A DNA stretch of 56,574 nucleotides, taken from positions 1 through 56,574 of the forward strand of contig CAZJLP010000033.1 of the NCBI GenBank assembly GCA_964546955.1, read 5' to 3'. The notes below the pieces were generated by a model that worked only from the letters and a program-made list of their open reading frames with translations, was not told where the DNA came from and searched no databases. The translations under genes were made by a program, and so were the position numbers. This document shows positions 36,101 to 42,075 of this stretch, piece by piece. Within the stretch, counting starts at the first letter, position 1; each line of letters starts with the position of its first letter. This DNA comes from CAZJLP01 sp964546955. Its GTDB lineage: Bacteria; Verrucomicrobiota; Verrucomicrobiia; Opitutales; Opitutaceae.

Positions 36101-37955
36101 ACACTTCCCCATTGCGGATGCGGACCAAGTCGGTGAGTCCGTCGCCGCACATGTCGGCCAGAAAAATCGTCTGCGCGTCGTCGGCGAAAACCATTTTTGG
36201 GCCGCTGTTTTCGTCGAACGCTTGCCGTGTGCGCTCGGCTTGACCAAAACCTTCGTGAGCCAGCGAAGGATGCCATGTGAAAACATCGTCCTCCGTGATC
36301 AGGGCATCCGCGTGTCCATCCCCCGTCAGGTCGACAAAGCGGAGATTCGGACTGGTCCAATCCAGATTGGGCAATGAAGCGAATGGCACGAACCGCGTCC
36401 AACTGTCCGCGTTGAAGTCGCGCGCATGAAAACCGGGCGCCGGACCTCCAAACTCGACGAGGTCTACCTGGCCATCCCCCGCGAGATCTATCAGTTGTTG
36501 ACGTCCCTGCGATAGGGCAGCCATCGCGGGCTGCTGGCTGAGCGCGCGCATTTGGCCGAAGTTTGCGTCGCCGAGATTGGGCTTATAATACCAACCGCCG
36601 CCTTGCTCGGTCAAAACGCCAGATAGTCCTTCGCCATCGAGGTCGACCCAGCGATAGCCGCCGCCCTGTATGCCGACGGGAAGATTCTCTATCTCTTCCG
36701 CGCGAATGAATTTCGAGCCGGAGCCGATGACCGGTTTGCTGTACGTGAAGTGGACGGGGGGAAACTCGCGCGACTCGTAGGTCGTGTCCCTGGGAGACCG
36801 TTTCTGGTAACTTCGCTGGGTGACGGATTTCAGAACCGTGTAGCCGGGCTGCGCGGGATCCGCAAGGCCCAGGGGTTCCTCGAAGTCGAAGTCGGTCGAG
36901 CGAACGAGATAGTCAGGGGCCCCCAGCTCGAGTTCAAAATGGTGAAACATCAACACACGTCGGCACAGCCGATAGGTGCGCACCTCGAAACCGGCCCGAT
37001 GCGAAGAGAATGGGTCGCGACGCGTGGTCCAATCAGACGTCGGTAAAGTGGTCGGCGCCGCACCGGCGTGATCGCCATAGTCGAAGACGACCTCGAACAT
37101 CCATTTTTGCCCGCTCACATCGTCCGGGCCGGGCCAGGGACCGGGCGTCGACGCCAAAGCCGGCAGATAGGGTTTGAGATTCCCATAACGAATCCGCTCG
37201 GGATAGCAGTTGGCTTTCCGCGCACTGTCCGCGCGGTTCGCTTCTGCTATACCGCGAGCTGCGGCCGTCCCGTCCTCCCGACGGTAGCGGGTGACCGCGA
37301 CATTGCCTTTGTCATCGTGCATCTCGCAGATGAACCATTGAAAAATGTGGGTCGGATCATCGGGATCGGCGACGCGGCTGTCCTCGGACTTTCCGTACCA
37401 GGTGGTGGTGTTGTTCCGGTCGATGACGCGCCAGAACATGTTCGCCAAGGCACCCTGCTCTACCCAGCGTTCGATCAGCGAGAACAAGCCTTCGATGCGT
37501 GGACGGTACTGGCGAATGAGGTACGTTTTGTCATGAACAATGACTTCACTGGAGACCGGGAATCCGGAACTCGCGTCCAAGACGGGAACTAGGTCTTCCG
37601 CCCCTTCGAGAAGAAAAACGTCCGATTCTTCGCTGTCCAGATAGCGCGGCAAACCTTTGTCGGTTTTACGCACGATGGAAGCCGGGGAGAGCTTCCATCC
37701 GAGGCCGAAAGGGCCGTTCCCCCCACCGGAATCATAAGCAAGCACCAGCTGCGGACCGAAACCGGACCGTCCTGGCGAGGTGAAAATCGGAATGGCTAGA
37801 GAAGCGGTGCCTGTCACCGGATTTGTGGTGAACTTCTCCCCGATGCTCTTGATCGCGCCGCCTCCCTTCGGCAGCGACAAGGCCGGCGCCGTCACCCGAA
37901 AGGGTTTCTCCGCAGCTCCGTCCGGCTTGGATTGCGGCGAAGGAGGAGCGGTCAT
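30123..37955 (-). CDS. Fused TcB-TcC toxin cocoon with variable C-terminal toxin domain
   Basis: 2610 residues. An SpvB-type N-terminal domain (residues ~20-330: GGGAIKSIGEKF, FGPQLVLAYDSGGGNGPFGLGW) is followed by FG-GAP/VCBS beta-propeller repeats (about 450-690: DMCGDGLTDLVRIRNG, LADVDGSGPIDLIYLG), the TcdB middle domains, then many RHS/YD repeats. The RHS core ends YRFTGMERDEESGLALHNSR, LGRWVSPDP, NVYAYSSCQPVNLTDRLG at ~2331. In TcC proteins an aspartyl autoprotease cuts here, releasing the C-terminal toxin inside the cocoon. The remaining 279 residues (nt 30123-30962) are unlike any toxin I recognise. TcB and TcC are usually separate genes; here they are one chain. No signal peptide. It is first in the minus-strand Tc operon. 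Confidence 0.92.
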   Translation of the reverse strand: MTAPPSPQSKPDGAAEKPFRVTAPALSLPKGGGAIKSIGEKFTTNPVTGTASLAIPIFTSPGRSGFGPQLVLAYDSGGGNGPFGLGWKLSPASIVRKTDKGLPRYLDSEESDVFLLEGAEDLVPVLDASSGFPVSSEVIVHDKTYLIRQYRPRIEGLFSLIERWVEQGALANMFWRVIDRNNTTTWYGKSEDSRVADPDDPTHIFQWFICEMHDDKGNVAVTRYRREDGTAAARGIAEANRADSARKANCYPERIRYGNLKPYLPALASTPGPWPGPDDVSGQKWMFEVVFDYGDHAGAAPTTLPTSDWTTRRDPFSSHRAGFEVRTYRLCRRVLMFHHFELELGAPDYLVRSTDFDFEEPLGLADPAQPGYTVLKSVTQRSYQKRSPRDTTYESREFPPVHFTYSKPVIGSGSKFIRAEEIENLPVGIQGGGYRWVDLDGEGLSGVLTEQGGGWYYKPNLGDANFGQMRALSQQPAMAALSQGRQQLIDLAGDGQVDLVEFGGPAPGFHARDFNADSWTRFVPFASLPNLDWTSPNLRFVDLTGDGHADALITEDDVFTWHPSLAHEGFGQAERTRQAFDENSGPKMVFADDAQTIFLADMCGDGLTDLVRIRNGEVCYWPNLGYGRFGRKVTLANSPLFDHPEFYDPRRIRLADVDGSGPIDLIYLGRTGAQIYFNRSGNSLSGARTIEMPLATENLAAVQVADLLGNGTACLVWNSHLPADAAQPVRYIDLMAGGSSPGIPGKPHLLIGVNNNLGGEIEIEYAPSTRFYLEDKRNGTPWITRLPFPVHCVSKVTMRDRWRRTAFSSTYSYHHGYFDGVEREFRGFGRVEQVDVEDFGSSAENNIDSPFVTQDRTLYQPPVKTITWYHTGATLDRQRILSQFATEYFPARYPQAGRVEKDLPEPKLDPALSTGEWREALRACKGRVLRKEIYELDIDALQADLPREIPVRLFSATAHACQIRCLQPRRENRHAVFLVTESETLSYHYELDLRRISIEPDPRIMHTLNLSSDELGNVQQSVVVAYPRLREFDEPELAAETALIREVQRARQVAYQETHHTGDAIDSAVGTAPIRYHRLRAPCELQAYELTGFTPEQGGYFSLSDFRGYRLSDTLSGQGAKTVTRKPYHELPQNTAEAMRLVEHGRTLFFEDNEANPARFLKEARPLGELSLRGLTYEHYKLALTDGLLNAVFTDGQLGLTVPAGGTALAALQKTDLSGFLHDADAAAKFGCPAAGEYWMRSGIAGFAPDAAQHFYLAENYTDSFGNRTGLQYDALDLFVQSSRDALGNVTGVALDPVSGKPRFDYRVLAPIELVDCNGNHSEVRFDILGLVVAAASKGKRVGAGWEGDNLEAFSYATTNLPIAAVAEFCTSSTLNETKARDWLISASARFVYHFGDENGIWAQRLAGACAIVRERHVGQLAPGEESPLHISLECSDGVGNVLMKKSQAEPDPASTATDPRPRWIVSGLTVFNNKGKPVKQFEPAFSDDFGCELPPANGVTALMYYDAVGRLVRTEMPDGTFSRVEFSPWQVLIFDANDTIAESGNAWYARHAATGAASADQRAARLAFVHQDTPARTVLDSLGREAIAIAHNRIEDPNGTRLIGGRSYRDERYLTFTKLDAEGKPLWLRDARGNLAMQFVWPVKADRDEPRVPRDFSPSGNPNNDVGLRVPAYDIAGNLLFQRSMDAGNRWVLNDAAGKAMFSWDFNERQEADYVFVGEKRLYSTDYDALQRPTAQWISVEGGPAQQVERLEYRDAYDPDGTANAQFAADQASNLIGQLVRHYDPSGLTQTVRRDFKGNLVEVDRQLNNQPAQSAIDWQGNASAKLENETFRQLTSYDALNRMTLYYNWHRDPSMVAAYQPSYNRRGMLQSEKLRVRANRTANGPVGGVNASKPNEIREIRYNAKGQKTFLRLGNGTLTQYDYDPVTFRLKQIRTTRPGDPGGFPARRSNLADAAIVQQLLYTHDPVGNVVEIEDQAYRPVFFDNGIAEPKCQYEYDSVYRLIWTSGRESAEGGDAALAGNEPVRAQAFPITDQTLRTYSESYTYDSVGNFVTRQHVVPSQTASSWTRHFECDSSSNRLRFTWRGTNRSATETEHHYDAHGNLRNLANTDPSFNLRWDHRDLIRQLNLGGGGQVYYQYDAEKRRVRKRIERSGGATEERIYLGGYELYRRYKGSVTSAPVEEIESHHLFEGNQRVLLVDDVIVASDPANPRPDGLSVKTQTLFRYQYSNHLGSACLEIDDQARVISYEEYHPYGSSAYRAQESSAEAAPVRYRFTGMERDEESGLALHNSRYLAPALGRWVSPDPILVAGGINVYAYSSCQPVNLTDRLGTQATNYDEYLQNNESGAEIIRAQKFSNDTVKKLPPEKTPTTGREKSNDVDIDTPESDKATVDIINAAIDAALEDAKLQYKEDITKEDILRKALFLYVTRVRTRNQDPKYSQNIVLRNVDHYFAGRLLEYRKQVLGSSLVLTPGNPLSYIMADAAAVVYDASKAKSFSSAADLDKPDAKFSGDENDLPASAPGGRLWATLGSSHSLERADLRHRLGDAPLSGPLDVASLRVSLVDLKLERERLNEFAARVGKQEPNPVPLLVAPKAFMKKSPVSAMPDLR

Positions 37956-38439
37956 CGTCGAACACTACTTCCGATTTTACGGCAAAAAATACACGAAATC
38001 GGTGCTCAGCGGCACCCGTACCGTCGTTGCCACCATCGGACGATAACTGGGCTGGCATGTCCTCTCGCCAAGACTCAGGAATGTACCAGACACCCGCATT
38101 CGCATCGTGGCACCGTGGGTGCGGCGCCAAACGAGCGCAAGCGCCAACAGTCAACCCGCTGGCCAGAAGGCGCATGCAATTGGGCGTGTGAACGGCGGTG
38201 GAGCGCGATTTGCGAGCGCGCTATTCGATGTGCCTCCACGAGGAGGCGCCGGCTCGCCCTAACCAATCCCGCAGCTGCGGGATTCCGCCTTGTCCGCTCC
38301 TTGCAGGAATTTTTCAGAGCTTCCCTGCGTTTTGTTCCGCAGCGGGCCCCTTTCGCGGCGCTAAAAGACGGGACGCGTTTCACTCGATCCCCGCGATTGG
38401 GCGTCAGGGACGGCCCAAGCCGAGAAGCACGCGGTATAC
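37956..38439. other. Intergenic region upstream of the Tc genes
   Basis: About 480 bp between the TonB receptor stop and the TcB-TcC start, both on minus. It should hold the Tc operon promoter. It contains a repeat-arm relative near 38240-38260, a 20-bp perfect palindrome (38265-38284) and a smaller imperfect hairpin (GCAGGAA/TTCCCTGC, 38303-38328). No protein frame is convincing. Confidence 0.5.
38265..38284. repeat. 20-bp perfect palindrome upstream of Tc operon
   Basis: AATCCCGCAG followed directly by its exact reverse complement, with no spacer. It is about 310 bp upstream of the TcB-TcC start and about 155 bp past the TonB receptor stop. It could be a dimeric repressor site or part of a cruciform/terminator; no T-run follows on either strand. 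It sits beside a repeat-arm relative, so it may simply belong to a degraded repeat element. Confidence 0.5.
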
Positions 38440-40608
38440 TTAGAACTCAATTGCCCCTCCGAGGTAGAAATTCCGGCCCGCCGCAGGATCGATTCCTTCG
38501 CTGCGCGCCCGCGTGTAGTAGTCCTCATCCAAAAGGTTGTTCACCCCTGCGATCAATCGGATCGCGCTCCGGGGAAATTTGAATTCTCCCGTGAGGTCCC
38601 AAACGGCGTACCCCGGAATGTATCGTTCGGACGTGTTTCCATCGTCACCGAAGCAATCGTCGGACAAAGTGCCATTGATTGCCAGCTTTAGGCCCGAATT
38701 ATCCTTCAACGCTAGGCCAGTGCGGATCAAATGATCTGGCGCGTGTTGCGGAATGTTTCCTTTGAGCGGTCCGGAGCGAGACTGGGCGTCCAATACCATC
38801 GCGTTTGTGAAAAAGGAAAGACTTCTGCGACCTTTGGAGGTTGTCAGGGCCAACAGGTCGTACGCGACTGAGGCCTCGATTCCGCGATGCACCGACCGGC
38901 CTCCGTTCATCACCGTCGAGAAACCGCCCGGCAGTGCTACCTCACTGAACTGATCGTTGAATTGCATCTCGAACAGACTCGCATCCACGGTCAGCCTCCC
39001 TCCGACCTTTCCTCGGAAGCCCACTTCGTACTGGATGGAGCGTCCATCTTTCAGATCCTCATTGACGAGAGTCGTGCCCCCTTGAGGCACCACTTGGGTG
39101 AACAGAGGGGGGCGGTAGCTTTCCGAGACGTTTAGATAAACCTCGCTTCCATGAACGAGCGGACGGCTCGCTCCCAATCCGAAAAGCGGCAGCACCTTCT
39201 GCTCGTTCTGCCGGCCGAGCGGCACGCCGGCCGCGATCTTCGTGCGGTTGAACTGTTCCGTCACCTTTTGGCGCGTGATCTCCACACGAACACCCGGTGT
39301 GATTTTCCAAGCGCCGACGCGAAAAAGATTTTCCAAGAAGAGCGGCGTGTAGAGGATCCTTCGCCACGATTTCACCTGCAATTCACCGTTGCTGGTCCAA
39401 GGAGTCGCCCCAATGCTTTCGGTCAGCGGGGAAACGGAACGGAACACTTCCGCCCCTGTAGAAAGCAGATTTTGTTGGGACGATCCCCACCTCAATCCCA
39501 AGCGAACACTGCCTCCGATATTGGTGAAACGTTTTCGCTCGATCAGATTCGTTCCCGCAAGTGGTCCCGCCGGCAAAACGCCAAATCCCCCACCCCGTTG
39601 CCGGCGACTTCCTCTCGCGTAGTCGATAATCCACAAACGTCCGGAACCCACCACTCCTCCTTTCGTCGTCTGATCCCAGATGAGGCTTGCGGCTTTGCGG
39701 TCCAGGTCGAAGTGGTCGAAAAGCCGCGACGCGGCCCGCCGGTCCTGCAGGTAATTGACCGCGCCCGGCGCTGTGGAAAAGGTCAATCCCCCTGGCTCTC
39801 CATGGGACTCGTCGTAGTTCTCCAATGTGAAGCTAAGCTGGCCTTCCTCCGAGGCTGGAAGAACCAAATTCAATGCGGCGGTAGTGACTTTGTAGTCGCT
39901 GTTCTCGGCTCGAATGCCGTCGGACCGTCGGTGGTGAACGTAACCGTAGTATCCCACCGGGCCGATCGCGCCGTCTACACGGTTAAAGGTGGAATAGTAG
40001 TTCTCGCTGCCAAATGTATGAAGCGACTCCCCGCCGATCAGACGGTCGCGTCGGCCGCTGCGCGATACATAATTGAGCGCACCCCCGGGTTGCGGCCCAT
40101 ACTGGAGAGATGCTCCGCCGCGAATAAACTCAACCGTCTCAACGGAGTCGAGCACGGGCGTGTAGTACGCCTCGGGGTACCCGAACTGGTCCGCATGGAT
40201 CGGCACGCCGTCCTTCAACACCTGCGTAAATTGGGTTCGGTATGGATCCAAGCCACGGTAACCGATGCTGACCAGCGGTGATGTTTCCTCTGTGAGCACC
40301 AGACCAGGCGCCCGCGAGAGAGCTTGCCGATAGTTGTTTCCGGTGATGCGGGGAAGCTCATCGAGTTCCAGGGCCGTTGTCTTCTTACCCGCGTTTATCT
40401 TCGCCCCTTGCACATCGGGCAGAAACGACGGGGCTATTTTCCCTTTTTCAGAGCTACCCGTGACCTCGACCCAATCCAGTCGTATCGTTTCCTGCTCTGC
40501 GCGCCCGGCTGCCTCTTCCGCCGCGCATCGCCCGCCCTGGACTATCATCGATCCCACATACACAATAAGTAGCTGCACCGCCATGGCACAAGATGACATT
40601 CTTTTCAT
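38440..40608 (-). CDS. TonB-dependent outer-membrane receptor, FecA-like
   Basis: 722 residues with an N-terminal signal (MKRMSSCAMAVQLLIVYVGS). The plug domain is clear: ITGNNYRQALSRAPGLVL, VSIGYRGLDPYRTQFTQVLK, DSVETVEFIRGGASLQYGPQ and PGGALNYV. The 22-strand barrel follows, with ESYRPPLFT, YEVGFRGKV, HRGIEASVAYD and NNLLDEDYYTRA, ending in phenylalanine (GGAIEF) as outer-membrane barrels do. Best overall likeness is to ferric citrate/siderophore receptors. No N-terminal FecR-signalling extension. It diverges from mbtH at the head of the NRPS region, which is common for siderophore clusters, but no iron box was found by eye. It could also take up an unrelated ligand. Confidence 0.9.
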   Translation of the reverse strand: MKRMSSCAMAVQLLIVYVGSMIVQGGRCAAEEAAGRAEQETIRLDWVEVTGSSEKGKIAPSFLPDVQGAKINAGKKTTALELDELPRITGNNYRQALSRAPGLVLTEETSPLVSIGYRGLDPYRTQFTQVLKDGVPIHADQFGYPEAYYTPVLDSVETVEFIRGGASLQYGPQPGGALNYVSRSGRRDRLIGGESLHTFGSENYYSTFNRVDGAIGPVGYYGYVHHRRSDGIRAENSDYKVTTAALNLVLPASEEGQLSFTLENYDESHGEPGGLTFSTAPGAVNYLQDRRAASRLFDHFDLDRKAASLIWDQTTKGGVVGSGRLWIIDYARGSRRQRGGGFGVLPAGPLAGTNLIERKRFTNIGGSVRLGLRWGSSQQNLLSTGAEVFRSVSPLTESIGATPWTSNGELQVKSWRRILYTPLFLENLFRVGAWKITPGVRVEITRQKVTEQFNRTKIAAGVPLGRQNEQKVLPLFGLGASRPLVHGSEVYLNVSESYRPPLFTQVVPQGGTTLVNEDLKDGRSIQYEVGFRGKVGGRLTVDASLFEMQFNDQFSEVALPGGFSTVMNGGRSVHRGIEASVAYDLLALTTSKGRRSLSFFTNAMVLDAQSRSGPLKGNIPQHAPDHLIRTGLALKDNSGLKLAINGTLSDDCFGDDGNTSERYIPGYAVWDLTGEFKFPRSAIRLIAGVNNLLDEDYYTRARSEGIDPAAGRNFYLGGAIEF

Positions 40609-41232
40609 ATATTTTATAGTGTGCTGTGAAATGCCGATGTGTCGTTTGCAAACATTTTTTAATGGTCGTTATTTTTGAACTAATCTCCGTGCCGCCTGCC
40701 TGTATAGTTTATAAAGTTTCAATTATCGCCCTGCAGCGGCTACGACGTTGGGAAAAACGAAATCCGACTCCGCACCTAGCTCTCTCCTCCCTTCACTCGG
40801 AAAATCGATCGTCTTTCGCCGGCAAAAATTCGACCGACCTCCTGCGTTGCAGCCTGTCGACCATCCTCCCCCAAATTCGCTAAACCATTCGCTCCCATCC
40901 AACCGGCAGCGAAGCAGCCGTTTTCATCGAGACAGGGCCTTACCAGATTGGATAAAACATCGGAAACAGTTAAGGCCAAGTAGCTTATAATTCATCGCTT
41001 TCCGCCATAAAAGGAGGTTCAACGATTTGAAGGTGGCGGTCGTTGAGAAGAAAAAGACTGTTTTCACAGTACCGGGCTCATCACGCCGGGCTCACGCCCG
41101 TCGGGGTTGCAAACAACACAGCAATGGTGCGGAGCCCAACACGAAGCACGACGGGAAAAGATAGTCCCCGACCATCTTCGAAGGCCCAACTCCGTTGTCA
41201 TTACCCCATACCCTATATATCGACCACGCATC
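40609..41232. other. Divergent promoter region between TonB receptor and mbtH
   Basis: About 620 bp, clearly more AT-rich than its surroundings near 40600-40720. It contains a short palindrome GTTTGCAAAC (40644-40653), a TATAAT at 40986-40991 without a good -35 partner, and the shared motif described at 41015-41034. No 19-bp Fur-type box was recognised. Confidence 0.5.
41015..41034. promoter_or_regulatory. Copy 1 of shared cluster motif TTCAA-N4-TTGAA (upstream of mbtH)
   Basis: TTCAA-CGAT-TTGAA at 41018-41031, inside a 20-bp block that matches 53733-53752 at 19 of 20 positions. It lies about 200 bp before the mbtH start. It directly follows a purine-rich AAAGGAGG that looks like a ribosome site. 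Interpreted as a candidate operator for the biosynthetic cluster. Confidence 0.55.
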
Positions 41233-41460
41233 ATGACAAATCCATTCGAAGATCCAGACGCAACCTACTTAGTATTAATCAACGATGAGGGACAATACTC
41301 GCTTTGGCCATCCACTATAACGGTGCCATCCGGATGGTCCATTGCTCACAACGCTGATACACGGCAGGCATCGCTCGACTATATAAACGAACACTGGACC
41401 GACATGCGGCCGCGCAGTTTGGTGATGGCAATGAGCGCGGAAAGAAATGGCAGTCACTAA
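41233..41460 (+). CDS. mbtH: MbtH-family NRPS accessory protein
   Basis: 75 residues from ATG 41233. The MbtH fold is unmistakable: NPFEDPDATYLVLINDEGQY, SLWPSTITVPSGW with the conserved tryptophans, and TDMRPRSL at the end. MbtH proteins bind NRPS adenylation domains and are needed for their folding and activity. This marks the start of the plus-strand biosynthetic run and predicts that the NRPS from 53831 has an MbtH-dependent adenylation domain. The upstream frame extension to 41107 is not family-like. It is 12 bp before the next gene, so they form an operon. Confidence 0.95.
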   Translation: MTNPFEDPDATYLVLINDEGQYSLWPSTITVPSGWSIAHNADTRQASLDYINEHWTDMRPRSLVMAMSAERNGSH

Positions 41461-41472
41461 AAATCTCATATC

Positions 41473-41874
41473 ATGAATTCCCAAAAACTTTTTAGCACAG
41501 CGATCATCTCTTTTTTACTGGCCGGAAGCCCTGTTTTCCTTCTCGCCGACGAGCCGACCAAAGAGGAGCAACTGATGTTCTCCAAGATGCTCACGGCGGT
41601 CGAAAAGGTAAATTACGACGCCTTTGTCGTGGACGGCAGCCCTGAGTTTCGGGAAAAAATGAAAAAAGATGAGTTCGAGAAACTCATCCCAAAGCTCGCC
41701 GAGCAATTGGTCGGCTACGAGCCCTCCTACCTCTGCCGCTGGGAAAAGCAAGGCGCCCAGATTACCCTCTGGAAGCTCACTTTCAAGGATGGTCGGGACC
41801 CATTGATTGTGACCTTGAGAATGAAAGACGGCAAAGTCGGGGGGTTTGGTCCCCGTCCCCACAACAACCAATAG
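41473..41874 (+). CDS. Small secreted protein of unknown function (133 aa)
   Basis: A signal peptide is plain (MNSQKLFSTAIISFLLAGSP, then VFLLADE with likely cleavage after ALAD-type LLAD). The mature ~108 residues begin with a charged helix (EEQLMFSKMLTAVEKVNYDAF), then mixed alpha/beta with WEKQGAQITLWKLTFKDGRD and a Gly/Pro tail. It resembles the general shape of small periplasmic alpha-beta-barrel proteins that read as a single NTF2-like or cystatin-like module, but I do not recognise a family. It starts 12 bp after mbtH, so it is expressed with the cluster. A periplasmic role in product handling or immunity is possible. Confidence 0.8.
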   Translation: MNSQKLFSTAIISFLLAGSPVFLLADEPTKEEQLMFSKMLTAVEKVNYDAFVVDGSPEFREKMKKDEFEKLIPKLAEQLVGYEPSYLCRWEKQGAQITLWKLTFKDGRDPLIVTLRMKDGKVGGFGPRPHNNQ

Positions 41875-42075
41875 CCTCGCGCGAAGGCGAAGTCCCGGAA
41901 TGCGTGCCGTCGCAGACGCGACGCTTCAGCGGCTCACACCGCTTCGCGAACCGTTTTGGTCGCTTTGGCCGGCGTTCTCTCCCTAAGGACCCGTTCGCAT
42001 CATCGATGCGTTTTGTCGAACCGGCCGCCCACCTCACGTTGAAGCTCCAGCTCCCGCCGACAAACCGAAGTCATC

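Noticed and set aside
39151..40281. 376-codon plus-strand frame
   Set aside because: Antisense to the TonB receptor, which has full plug and barrel motifs.
40644..40653. Palindrome GTTTGCAAAC
   Set aside because: Only ten bases and AT-rich surroundings; not enough to call an operator, and it does not match the Fur consensus.
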